A DNA stretch of 64,000 bases from Distichodus sexfasciatus (lineage: Eukaryota; Chordata; Actinopteri; Characiformes; Distichodontidae). A program made the position numbers and the translations under genes. Every line of letters begins with the position of its first letter. The stretch's first letter is position 1. Location: assembly GCA_032718565.1 (NCBI GenBank), contig JAVGVS010000729.1:59301-123300 (forward strand). Direction: 5' to 3'. Below the pieces are notes generated by a model. The model was given only the letters and a program-made list of their open reading frames with translations, was not told the DNA's origin and ran no database searches. Shown piece by piece: positions 44,590 to 55,512 of this stretch.

Positions 44590-44962
44590 TGGGATCAAGA
44601 CTACCTGAACCAAGACCAAGATCAGACCAAGACCAGAGTGTGTCGAGACCGAGACAAGACCAAGACTCTGAAGGGCCAGGACCAAGACCAGACTGAGATC
44701 AGGAATAATGTTATTAATGCCTTTTTACGCAATACTTTTCGTTTTTGTGCATGGAATTACTCAGAAATAATTTCACATCCGTTAAGTTCGAAGTCTTGTG
44801 ATTCTGACGGTATGTGTGTGGTTTCTGTATGTTAAAGGTATAGTAATAGTAGTAGAAATAAAATCCAAGTCCATGGACAGACCGAGTACAAAAATGACCA
44901 ATTCCGAGACCGAGAATTTTAAAAACTTGTCTCGAGACCGGTCCTGAGTACCCCTACGCTAC
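44590..44962. mobile_element. hAT-like copy, AGACCAAG/CGAGACCG motifs
   Basis: Contains gaccaagaccaagatcagac, gtcgagaccgagacaagacc and ctcgagaccggtcctgagta. Related, in the opposite sense, to 33274-34225. Confidence 0.5.
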
Positions 44963-45724
44963 AATTTTTTACTTTTTACTTGTAATTGTGTACAAATTTA
45001 AACAAGCAATTTACTTGCTACTGTTACAGAGTACCTCTTAAATATTCAAAAGTTTGACCAACATTTTGTTCAGCCAATAAATAAAGATATCCAATCGCAA
45101 ATGAGTATAGATGAAAGCTTTTGTATTACAGGACTCTGTCAAGAATTGGCATAAATAACACTCTAAACCCTTAAACTCGAACCCCAAGATATCAGAATGA
45201 AAATGATTTGTGATGAATCCAGTAGTCTCACCTTTACAGATTTAAAACTAATTACATTCATTCTGGAGAAAACTTAGAATGGGCTTAGATTCTGATATCA
45301 ACATGCATCCCTAATTAAATACCAACAGTTTTACACAATACATTCTGTAATGTAAATATGTTATTTTTTCAAGAAGACCTGGATTTAACAAATTCACACA
45401 ATACTGAGAAAAACTGCTTCAAGTTTGATGCTGTATTTACAGTTGTATCGCAGTCCAACATATTTATTAGGAGAGATCGTTTCAAGTCAGAAGGTCAAAT
45501 TAGACATCATGTGAAACCAAGACAGGAAGAGAATTACAGGATGTTGAGAAAGAAAGTGAGTGTGTTGGTGCGTAGTCAGTCTGTGTGGGAACTGTACATG
45601 TGTGTGGATGGATTAGAGTAAGGACGTTAGTAAGAAATTATTTAAATAAGTAAATAAGATTTCATTATAAAGCACATTTTTAAAAAGTATTTATCAAAGT
45701 GGTTTAGTACAATTACACTGAATA

Positions 45725-45811
<87 letters not shown>

Positions 45812-46284
45812 AAGTATAGGGTTATATTTTAACTAATTTAACATTTAAACTATTATACATATTTAAATGATAATTACATAATAATTTTTAGTATTCTTAA
45901 CTTCTAGTTGTCTTTAATGTCATTCAAACAAAAGAGAAGTTAGGGAGAAACCTAAGGTTAGGTTTAGTAAACTTGTCTTGTGGGAAGTTGTAGTACCAGC
46001 AGCATGAAGGCAGTGGAAGGTCTGTAGTCTGTATTACATTTTTCCACATTCTAACTCAATTCTATCAGAGCCTATAATAATAAAACCTGCATGATCTACA
46101 GAACCTGACTTGCAGTTCAACATTACAACCAAGCTGAAAGATCTAATCTGGCCCTGGCTCTGTGTATTTCCACCTTCACTTTTCTTATCGCATTGCAAAG
46201 TCTCTGTTTTATATCAGTAAATGGGCCAGAGCTTTTGATATCTAGTGCGGCTTATGGGAAACAGCACTGCAATATTTAAATTGC

Positions 46285-46335
<51 letters not shown>

Positions 46336-46785
46336 TCGTATATTATCTTCATATATACCCAGTATATTCTATTGCACATTTAATGACCTCTTGTGTATTA
46401 TATTTAAAAACCTGCTTTACTCCTGCCTTTGCCAAATCGAAAGAAGTTTTCTTGTTTGACGTGATAATGCTTATAATGGCAGAGGAACACATTTGTCTCA
46501 ATACAATTTGTTTATAGTTCGACTCTCATCTCGTCTTCTGCCCCCTCTTCATTTCTCCCTCTGTTTCAGTCCCAGTCTGTCTCTCAGCAGTTAAACGTGC
46601 TCTTTGGTCATGATGAAAGGTAATACATTGATCATGCTAGCAGTGTGACTGAATTCTGGGAATGAACTTCTACCCATTAGAGTGAAAAATGGCTGTGAAA
46701 GGCCAAGAGCCCACACCTCTACGCTCTTTCCCATAATCCCTCCTCACAACCCCTCACAGAATAATCATAGGGGTGGATCCAAATG
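44963..46785. other. Intergenic DNA with two (AT)n arrays
   Basis: (AT)n at 45728-45807 and about 46288-46330. No exon recognised between them or in the flanks. Confidence 0.6.
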
Positions 46786-47400
46786 CAGAATAGGTTGAAC
46801 ACAACATGTCTTTTTTTTTATATCAGTGAGACAGTCTGCCAAACAAGCAAGTCCAAATCGTGGTGCAAAACACAAGACAATGATTGGTACATAAGATGGT
46901 AAAACAGGAAAACGTTGTTGTAACGGCAGGCGGGTGAACCCAAACGCAGAGTCGACAGAACCAGGTCGCAGGCACAGGGGAAATTGACAAAACGTAGTGA
47001 GTTTATTCAAACGAAGGTCAGAAACACAGTCCACGGGGCAAACAAATCCAAATCGCCAGAGGCAAAAGGGTAGTCCAAAAACAGAAAGCAAGGGTCGAAA
47101 CAGAGGCAGGCAAACACAAATAACGCTCGGTAAGTCGCACTAGGCATAACAATACTTCGCACGGAACGGTTGCACAAGAAGGTCTTTAAACACAGGTGAC
47201 ATGAATGTGATAGGCTAAAATTCTGGTGATGTTGATCTGGTAAGCTGAGGTCATTGTGAAGGTCTGGAACTGGAGCCCTGGTCCGAGGGCCTTTCGGATA
47301 AGATGGAGTCCTCCCTTGGTCTGGGCTGAGACCTCACAGTTGTATGGAGCCCAGGATATAGCAAATCTTTGCAAAGAGACAGTTGGAACAATGCAGAAAT
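46785..47400. repeat. Unclassified interspersed repeat fragment(s)
   Basis: ggcgggtgaacccaaacgca, gtgagtttattcaaacgaag, gtccacggggcaaacaaatc and similar strings have the look of a fish retroelement end. An earlier partial duplicate starts near 46785 (tggatccaaatgcagaatag). No coding frame. Confidence 0.4.
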
Positions 47401-47984
47401 TTAAGGGCGTGGCAAGTTAAAACTCCACTAGTTTTAAGTAATAAGGGTCTTTGTGAGGATCTGGAACAAGAACCTGTGTCTGCAGGTCTTTCTGTGGAGA
47501 GAGCATCCCTCCTGGATCCAAACTGTGACCTTATTCATGTATAAAAGCTTTTTACTCTTTTAACATGTACTGTAAAAAGTCTTGGGGAGTGACTAGCTAC
47601 ACTACTAACTAATCTACTAACTACCTTTCCCAGTAACATATCAGTAGTGAAAATCTTCACTTAAAATAAAATTCTTTAACTTTCCAGAAGATGTTATATT
47701 ACAGACATCAATGTAGTATTTTAAGATGGCATCTAAGCACATTTCAAAGTGTAAGCTGTAAATCAAAACACTATCACGAAAACCTCACTGAAACCTGACT
47801 GTGATTTGACATATTACTTTTAACATCATGTTTCACATTTTAAAATGATTTTAAGAGTTTCCTACAGTACAATAATTAAGTATTACTGAATTTAACAGCC
47901 TGAATGTAGTTTCCTACTCTCTATTTTGCAGTGTAACTAAATATTATATTTAAAACGTAGCTTAGCCGCAGCTTAGCTACGTTT

Positions 47985-48246
47985 AATCATCTGTTCTAAA
48001 GAAGAAATTTGTTCTTAAAACCCTCTTACATAGTTTTCACAAAGATTCCTACATTCACCAGTGTTGTTAGGTAAGAACATGACTTTCAAACGGTGAAGAG
48101 CACTCTTATTCCAGTGCAAAATACTAGCTCATTATGTTTCTTTCCATTCTATGGTTGTGTAAAATATAGTTATTTACATGTCTGAACTTTCTTAAGAACA
48201 AATGTAAGAAAAAATCTTTTCAAAAATATTGGTGAAGGAGGCCCAG
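47985..48246. mobile_element. MITE related to 22281
   Basis: gaaatttgttcttaaaaccc near the left and tattggtgaaggaggccca at the right. It shares the aaatttgttcttaaaaccc block with 49729-50010. Confidence 0.45.
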
Positions 48247-48549
48247 TTTTGAGTTTGGGATTGTTTATGATACGTACCGAAGTAAAAAACATGAAATGCA
48301 TTGAATCACAATGGAACTGGAAGTCCTTCAGTCATCTAGCATGTATCATTTATTCTAAAAATACACACAGGATCTTAAGCCCCCACACACTTTTGGTTAT
48401 TTGCTTTTTTATAAACCACAACTTCCTGTGTATGTTATGTGCCTCACATTTGGGCTGTGCCCCATTCGGCACAATCAAAGACATTTCTTTAATAAGCCTG
48501 TGCAGTGTGCTTTAAGGACACTTGGTCTGTACTTTTCTCTGAAAAAGAC

Positions 48550-48662
48550 TTGAACTAGTACCTCAGTGGTACCTTGGAGTACCTCAGTAGTACTCCAAGA
48601 CTTGAACTGGTGACCTTCTGATCACGGGGCCAACTTCCTAACCATTATGCTACCAATGGTAT
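48550..48662 (-). repeat. SINE A fragment (reverse)
   Basis: ctagtacctcagtggtacct, cttgaactggtgaccttctg, atcacggggccaacttccta and attatgctaccaatgg. Only the tRNA-like half remains. Confidence 0.6.
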
Positions 48663-49249
48663 TATTATTCTTATTATTGTTATTATTATCATTACTATAA
48701 GTAGTAGTCGGTGTTGGAAGTTATGTGTTACAAAAGTAATGCAATTACAGTAATGTATTACTTTTTGTTGTGACACAGTAATGTAAGGCATTACTAATAC
48801 ATTTTCAGTAATATTGTACTCATTACATATTTCTGTAATATGCATTACAACCAAGAATTAATGTTTTTTTGTTTTTATAAGGGTGTATGTCTATAGTTAT
48901 TATGCTACACCACATCATCCTCCACTGGATGTAGAATGAACAGCAGTAAACTACATATTTGCATTTAACAATGCCAAGTCCTACTTCCACAGTTATTTTG
49001 GTGAGGAGTCATGTAACATATTACAATTCAGAGACAGTAATATTGTAATGTAACCAATGATTTTAAATACTAGTAACTAGTAACCTATACACCCTAATCT
49101 ATTACATTTTTGAAGTAACTTGACCAACACTGGTAGCTGTAGTAACAGTAATGACATTGTAATCTCTGTTGGTTTTTAGTAGCGTATGGAGAAAGTAGCT
49201 GAAAAGGCATCAAATCATAATTCTTTCCTCAATGTGTGAATCACACAAA

Positions 49250-49545
49250 CTGTTAGTCATAAACTATTGGACTACTGAACATGTCCAAAAACCCTTCGTA
49301 GGGTTGCGTAAGGGGCCCCTTTAAATCGATATAAGAGAATGTGGGTGAGTGGTAATTGGGCTGCAGTCCCTTTAAGAGCCTTTTAGATCGAGCCTGACGA
49401 GAGAGAGTCCGGTAGCTGCGATCTTCCCTCAGAGTGTGTGTGCCGCGAGAGGACACTGGGGAGGAGTGAAGTGAAAGCTTGTGAACATGTGAGAAATAAC
49501 GAGGAATGGATGGAGACTTTAAACACACCTTTCTGAAAGGTACTT
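49250..49545. repeat. Promoter-like or LTR-like block, copy 1
   Basis: Shares with 51770-52000, in the same orientation, gacgagagagagtccggtag, ctgcgatct, gaggagtgaagtgaaag and gagaaataacgaggaat. It contains a TATA-like cgatataagag at about 49328 and ends with a donor-like GAAAG|gtactt near 49540. Confidence 0.55.
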
Positions 49546-49728
49546 TCTTGATTTTATTACCAGGTGAGTGGTTACTTATGATACATTGAAAACTCCAGTT
49601 TTTTGCTTTTCAATTGCATAACACTAAAACTACTTGTGAGTATGAGTAAATTACACAATATTGTTTTTAACAGTTGTTTTACTTTACTGAAACATAGCAG
49701 ATTACCAAATTGGACAGCTACTAATAAT

Positions 49729-50010
49729 GGGCCTCGTTCACCAACTGTTCTTAGGAAGGAAATTTGTTCTTAAAACCCACAAGACTCTTCACCAAGACTT
49801 AAATTTCACAAGACTCTTCACCAGTGTTTTCCTGTTTCAGATTCTATTTCAGATCTGAGCCGAAGAGCACTCTTACGCCAATTTTATTGTTGAATGTTTG
49901 TGAAAAAATAGATTATTGGGTTTCAGTTCTGCAGCTGCACAATATTATACTAGATTTTATTACGAACAAGTTTAAGAAGAGAAAAAACTATCGGTGAATG
50001 ATGTTCAAAG
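49729..50010. mobile_element. MITE related to 22281
   Basis: Starts gggcctcgttcaccaactgt and continues aaatttgttcttaaaaccca. The right end is near actatcggtgaatgatg. Confidence 0.45.
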
Positions 50011-51640
50011 TTTCCATCACATGTAAAAAATGATCAAATGACTTAATCTAACTTTGTGTGTGTTTTTTGGCTGCGTTTCTATTTTAAAACCTCGAGCCTT
50101 GTGTACAAATGATTACAAACAAATTCAGTTTGTTAAAGTCATAGTCATAGTGGTTAGAAGTAGTACACAGTCACAGCGAAGCACACACACTGCTCTGCAT
50201 GCAAATACCTCCACAAATAAACATAGCACATGGGAATTGCTGGTTGTATATGAAATGTTTAAACATTTATTGTATTGTTCTATGTAGCAGACGTGTCAAT
50301 GTTGCCTTATTAAGGCTTGCTGAAAGGAAGCTTGCAAAGCCGAGTCAGAAATTACACAGAGCTTAAACGTCATGCAAGAGTGAAAACAGGTTTTCTGCAA
50401 AAGTTTATATCCATATCTTCCAAATGTCATTAGAACAGCTGTAATGTACTTTGTTACAAATTTCAGATACTTTAACAACTTTATAAACTTTAATACCACC
50501 ATTCATTGTTATTATTTATTCCAAAAAGATAAACTATATACACCATATTTATAACATGTAAAGTGAAATATTTCAAACCATATTTCACAGAAAAAGCAAT
50601 ATACTAAACTCAAAATGAGATTTTCTAAGAATTTGAGATACTGAATTTCTGGATTCTCAGCCTTCAGACATAGCCATCAAAAGAAAAAAGGCTTGAAATA
50701 ATTTACTTGATGTGTAATGAATATAGTATATGCAAATATTTACGTTTTTGAATTAAATAATGAAAAATAATGACCTGTTCTATTTTTTTTTTAAAGCTCT
50801 ACTATGGTAAAGGAGATTGGAGTTCAGCTCAATTCAGTTTTACTGCTAAAAAACTAGTTAAGGATGAGAGGTGCAATTAAAAACTGCTGCATGAGGCACG
50901 AGGACGAAACATAAAGACGCACCAAAGGTCAAGAGAGAAAATAGCGAAATGCTAAATGTTAAAAAGTATAATAATATATAAATGCACTCATTTATATTAT
51001 ATATTATATTATATTTGAACGCATTTTTACATATTAATAAGTAAAATCATTAAATGTAATACGTAGTAGTAAAATGTCTTTTCTAGAGCATTCTAATGTA
51101 CAAACCTATGTTTCAAGTGTATAGTCACCCTAAAGAGTGTGTAGTATGTTCCATTCAAAGATGCGTATGACCTTTGTTTCATTATAAATAAATAGCTAGG
51201 TTCATTTATCACGACATGACAAGAAGGACAAATGAAAACCCAGTCATCTTTCCATCTGGAGGCGTAGTGGACATTGATTTGGTTAATTGCGTGTTGATAA
51301 GAATCTTGTACTGAAATAACAATCAGACTAATCTTTCATTAACTGGACATGAGAAACTGAGTGTATCTGAGCAACCAGTAGAGACTGTTTTATTAGTAAG
51401 AAAAAATGGCAAAATAGTCATTTTTCTTACGTTTATTTATTAATTAAATATAAGTTAGTGATGTGTTTAGATTGTATTTCTGTGATTTAACAATGCAAGT
51501 GATTTAATATTGAGATACTGAGTATTTAATTACATAGCAATTGCATTTAATAGTCAATAAAATAACATACAGTACATCACTATATTAAAACAATATTACA
51601 CTATATTAAAGATCTACCATGTCAGAGCTACTTTTAATTA
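50011..51640. other. Intergenic, AT-rich
   Basis: No exon, RNA gene or repeat with clear boundaries seen. About 50690-50770 resembles the AT-rich DNA near 27160 (ggcttgaaataatttactt). Confidence 0.4.
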
Positions 51641-51769
51641 GAATTACATTGCTCATGAGTACCTCCCTTTACCGGTCTGGAACTTGAAGTGACGACCCTC
51701 TGGTCATGGTGCTACCAGTGGATTAAACTGTTAATCTCAGGGGCCTATTTACACGTATGGCATGTGTAG

Positions 51770-52000
51770 TACTGGACATCTCCAAAAACACTTTGTAGGG
51801 TTTCATGCCTCTTTAAATTAATAGGTGAGTGGTAATTGTACTGCAGATTCTTTAAGAGCCTTTTGGATTGCGTTTGACGAGAGAGAGTCCGGTAGCTGCG
51901 ATCTGACCTCAGAGAGTGTGTGCGTGTTGCAAGTGGACGTCAAGGAGGAGTGAAGTGAAAGTGTGTGAAGATGTGAGAAATAACGAGGAATAAATGGTTT
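51770..52000. repeat. Promoter-like or LTR-like block, copy 2
   Basis: Direct-orientation relative of 49250-49545, 2.5 kb away and visibly diverged (LTR pairs are normally more alike). It has lost the TATA-like string. SINE A fragments (51650-51725 and 51995-52075) flank it. Confidence 0.55.
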
Positions 52001-52544
52001 GGAACTTGAAGCGGCGACCCTCCGATCATGGTGCAACTCTCTAACTATTACGCTACCAATGGATTAAACAGTTAATCTTAGGGCCTGTTATGGAGATATT
52101 TTACATGTAAACTGATTTTGGACACCTCAAACACATAGTTTTAAAAACTCCTTCCAAAGTAAAAATTTTTCAAAACCCTGGGTTCTGTAGATACGTGTAA
52201 ACAAAAGGCCCAAACGTATAACAAAATATGCATTTATAAAATCGTAATGTGTAAACAGGCCTTTTTTTAAAAACTAAATGTCGTGTAAACGCAATTTAAA
52301 AAACACATAGAAAATGTGCAAAAATATCTGTATATGTGTAAACAGGTCCTTAATCTTGAGCCTAACGGATAAAATTTTCATCTTGTAACTTAATTTGAAT
52401 CATTTTTGGAAAAATTGATGTAAAGTCTATAAGTGCAGATTAAGCTCTATAATTGTTGAACACAAGACAAGTTTTAATGCACATATTAAAAGCATAATTA
52501 CTTACAAAAGTAGAATCAATATCACTAAGGGTACTTTTAACAGG

Positions 52545-53105
52545 CCGAGTAGAAAGACTTTGACTAAAATGCATTGAAATGATTGGGGAAAGAACGAGGG
52601 ATGATAAACGTCAGAAAAAGACGAGTGTGGGTCGAAACTGATTGAGATGTGTGTTCAGTGAGGTGGTCTGAGGTGGCATAAGAACTGTGTTGACTGTTGT
52701 GTGAAAACAGGTGAAGGCAAGCTTTTGAGTCCCAAATCCCATGTATTCTTAATGGAGAAAACGAATGGGCTCCCATGGGAAAAATAAACAACAGAATAAA
52801 AGGATAAAAAAGACGAGTGGGGGTCATGATGGTTAAAGATATGCAAAGAGGTCCATGGGAATAGAAATCATGTCAAATTTGGTGGCTTTGTGAAGAACGA
52901 CGGTTGTGCAGTTGAGTCAAAATTTGAGCTCAGTGTTAATCTATGGCGGAAAAAAAACACTGGAAAAATGGACAGAACTCGCAAACGAGTGCACGTATCA
53001 AAAATGTATACACAAACGCCACACCTTTTAGAGCTGTAATGATGTTTCTCGCACAAAAAGTGTAGCAGGAGTAGTGGTCAGAAAAAAGTATGTGGCTTAA
53101 AAATC
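52545..53105 (-). repeat. Repeat R1 copy next to gpbar1
   Basis: aagactttgactaaaatgca, aggtggcataagaactgtgt, cgaatgggctcccatggg, catgtcaaatttggtggctt. It ends about 50 bp before the splice acceptor of the gpbar1 exon. It keeps the empty site of the element inserted at 12550. Confidence 0.75.
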
Positions 53106-53156
53106 AGAGAACAATATCTGACTTAACCAAGTATGGGTTTCTTTTTGCATTCCCAG

Positions 53157-53223
53157 TGTTCATGGAGAGAGAGTGAGATTTGCCGACAACCAGCTCTTGT
53201 TCTCGCGCTGACCGAAAGCCAGC
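53157..53223 (+). other. gpbar1: gpbar1 5' untranslated part of the coding exon
   Basis: A strong acceptor (tttctttttgcattcccag, ending 53156) precedes the ATG by 67 bp. As in mammalian GPBAR1, an upstream non-coding exon is therefore expected. Its position is not established; the block at 49262-49540 is one candidate. Confidence 0.6.
53162..53176 (+). other. Short upstream ORF in the gpbar1 leader
   Basis: ATG GAG AGA GAG TGA, a four-residue frame that ends 47 nt before the gpbar1 start. It would be in the mRNA if the 53156 acceptor is used, and could lower translation of the receptor. Confidence 0.5.
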
Positions 53224-54270
53224 ATGGACTACGCCGACCCTCAGGAGCAGGAGCGCCTCATCTTCATCATCACCCTGCCCCTGTCCACCTTCATCATCCT
53301 GTCCAACCTCCTGATCATCGTGGGCATCGCCTGCAACCGCCAGCTCCACAACACGCCCAACTACTTCTTCCTGAGCCTGCTGGTGGCCGACCTGCTGACC
53401 GGCGTCGCTCTGCCCTTCATCCCCCGCATGGGCCTCAACCGGCCGTTGCACTTCCGGGCGTGTCTAATGGTGCACGTCTTTCCTAACTTCCTCTTCCTCT
53501 CCTTTCTCTTCAACCTGGTCATGGTGCACTACGAGCGCTACCTGTGCATCGTCAAGCCGTTGCATTACAGTCGCTTTTGGGTGCACCGATGCTTTCCTGT
53601 CGCTCTACTGACCGTCTGGATCCCTCCCCTGCTGTATGCTTCTCTGCCCGCCTTTGGCTGGAACAACTGGACTGTCATGACAGGCCCTGGAAAAGACCCT
53701 AGTTCAGACTTTGGGAATGCCACCAATCAAGAAGGACAGAAAGAAGGAAACTGTTCTGGAAATTTGTGCGATTATGACAAACACTGCTCATACCGACAGG
53801 TGTTTCCGCAAGCCTTCATCTATCTGGAGGTTTATGGCCTCCTCCTTCCTGCCATCATGTTCATTGCTGGGATGACTGGACGAGTTTTGTGGATCACCCG
53901 AAAACAGATGAGGGACATCTGTAAGCTTTGCCGCTCGGTGGAGCGCCAGGACGCCTCAGAGCATGAGCAGCGACTCAACCTGCGCTATGCCAAGTGCGTT
54001 GCCGCCGTTTCCCTCACCTTCCTTGTCTGCTGGGTGCCATACATTGTCTACCTCCACATATCCGTGGCACTGTTTAAGGCTGGGGGGACCAGCAAAACAC
54101 CGTTAAACATTGTCCTCTCCTGTACGGGCATCGGCAGCATGGCAGTCATTCCAGTCGTACTGGGATTGGCGAATAGGCAGTACACAGAACCAGTAAGAAA
54201 GCTGCTGACCAAACTGAGGGGGCGCTGTAGCAGCACTGGAGTACGGAATTCAGGAGACGCCACTCTCTAA
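53224..54270 (+). CDS. gpbar1: G protein-coupled bile acid receptor 1 (TGR5)
   Basis: A single 348-residue class A GPCR reading frame, intronless within the coding region as in mammals. TGR5 signals bile-acid binding at the plasma membrane through Gs and cAMP. TGR5-like features: FFLSLLVADLLTGVALP in TM2; Cys80 at the top of TM3; ERY at 104-106 in place of DRY; LPAFGWNNWT into ECL2; YLEVYGLLLPA in TM5 (200-210); CWVP at 269-272 in TM6; and GLANRQYTEP at the end of TM7 in place of NPxxY, as in mammalian GPBAR1 (GLGDQRYTAP). ECL2 (about 146-197) is much longer than the mammalian loop and carries two of three N-glycosylation sequons (N148, N165, N176) and three cysteines. The ATG has A at -3 and G at +4. 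Conserved linkage to arpc2 supports the call. Confidence 0.93.
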   Translation: MDYADPQEQERLIFIITLPLSTFIILSNLLIIVGIACNRQLHNTPNYFFLSLLVADLLTGVALPFIPRMGLNRPLHFRACLMVHVFPNFLFLSFLFNLVMVHYERYLCIVKPLHYSRFWVHRCFPVALLTVWIPPLLYASLPAFGWNNWTVMTGPGKDPSSDFGNATNQEGQKEGNCSGNLCDYDKHCSYRQVFPQAFIYLEVYGLLLPAIMFIAGMTGRVLWITRKQMRDICKLCRSVERQDASEHEQRLNLRYAKCVAAVSLTFLVCWVPYIVYLHISVALFKAGGTSKTPLNIVLSCTGIGSMAVIPVVLGLANRQYTEPVRKLLTKLRGRCSSTGVRNSGDATL

Positions 54271-54361
54271 GAAAAAAAGAATGGTACGCATTGATAGCTT
54301 TGGTGGGGGAGAGAGCATGCTGAGTGCTCAGTTTACAGTTTTCAGTTTCAGAAGAATAGGG

Positions 54362-54367
54362 AATAAA
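54362..54367 (+). terminator. gpbar1 polyadenylation signal AATAAA
   Basis: Canonical hexamer 92 bp after the stop (context gggaataaatcatt). A GT-rich element about 50 bp on is compatible with cleavage there. No competing AATAAA is seen in the next 150 bp. Confidence 0.5.
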
Positions 54368-54370
54368 TCA

Positions 54371-54854
54371 TTAGAAGAATGAAATTGTGAACAATTTGGC
54401 AGGTTATGAGCATGTAAATATATTGGCAATATATTGCTTTGTTGAAGTCATATTTACAATGTGTTCAGTTTACGAGGACAAGAGGGATTCGTCATTAGAA
54501 GAACATGTATTTGCTGTTGTATCGTATTGGTGAAGTTGTATGTACAGCGTGTTTGTTCAGTTTACACGAATGGAGGAATTCAATATTAGAAAAATGAACG
54601 GCAGCTCGTTGGCGGTTTAAGAATATGTTGTTAATACAATGATGTGAATCATATCTAGGCTTCCCATGGTCCTTACCCCAGCCGGCCACCGGAGGGCACT
54701 CCTGTTCTGTCTTGTGTTTGTGTTTGTGTGGTATGTCTGTCATTTCATGTCATGTCCTGCCCCTGTGTGTCCTAATTGGATAGAAACCCTTAGTTAGTTC
54801 TTTATCAGTTATACCTGTCCTTGTTTAGATCTTTATTCCTTGTTTTACCTAAGT
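54371..54854. other. Sequence downstream of gpbar1
   Basis: The motif tatgttcagtttac.gag, followed by attagaagaa-like sequence, occurs three times (about 54330, 54460 and 54550), a local ~100-bp duplication. Otherwise no feature. Confidence 0.4.
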
Positions 54855-55070
54855 TTTGGGGCAGATGGTGGTGTAACGGTAGGGTGCTCGCTCCATGATC
54901 AGAAGGTTTACAGGTTCAAATTCAGAACTGGTAAAGTTACCACTGAGTTATTCATGAGCAAGTTACTGCTGACCACTGCTGCTTCACGGATGAGTCAAAT
55001 GCAGAGGTCACATTTTGTTGTGGTGCACTGTGCTGTGCTGTATTCCCAATGACAAATAATCACTCACTTT
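54855..55070 (+). repeat. tRNA-derived SINE, family A
   Basis: ggggcagatggtggtgtaac, aggtttacaggttcaaattc, gtaaagttaccactgagtta, ctgctgcttcacggatgag and tgctgtattcccaatgacaa. Near full length. Confidence 0.75.
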
Positions 55071-55289
55071 AGTGTGTTTAACCAGTTGGTCCCAGTTTAG
55101 TTCCTTATTTCTGGTTAACCTCAGCGGTGTAAATCTATTGGTTTAGTATTTTGTATTAATGAGATAGCTTAGTGTTTGTATCTGTTTTAAGTTAGTTAGC
55201 TCCCTATTGAGGCATGTCTCTCCTTTTTGTGTTAGCCGGTGCTCTGTGTTTGATGTCAGATTAAGAGAAAAGATTTTAAGTGAGTCTTT

Positions 55290-55512
55290 ATTTCATCACT
55301 GTGAACTCAGCATCACACAGCGCACAGTGCACCACAAACAAATGTGACCTCTGCATTTGAACATTACCTTGCTCATGAGTACCTCACTGGTACTCAGTGG
55401 GGCAGATGGTGGCATAATGTTAGGTTGTTCGCCCCGTGATCAGAAGGTCGCATGTTCCCAGGAATCCAGGACCGGTAAAGTTACCAGGGGTACTCATGAG
55501 CAAGGTACCGGG
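55290..55512. repeat. Head-to-head SINE A fragments
   Basis: A reverse fragment (55290-55400: tttcatcactgtgaactcag ... gagtacctcactggtactca) runs straight into a forward copy (55400-55512: ggggcagatggtggcataat ... gagcaaggtaccg), forming an imperfect palindrome. Confidence 0.6.

Noticed and set aside
49253..49528. Similar - strand frames here and at 51818-52036 (PRYFSHxHxLSLHSS)
   Set aside because: Similarity comes from the duplicated DNA block. The frames differ in ends, lack a conserved start and show no known domain.
53104..53451. A - strand frame overlapping the gpbar1 start
   Set aside because: Shadow of the GC-rich third positions in gpbar1; no homology pattern.
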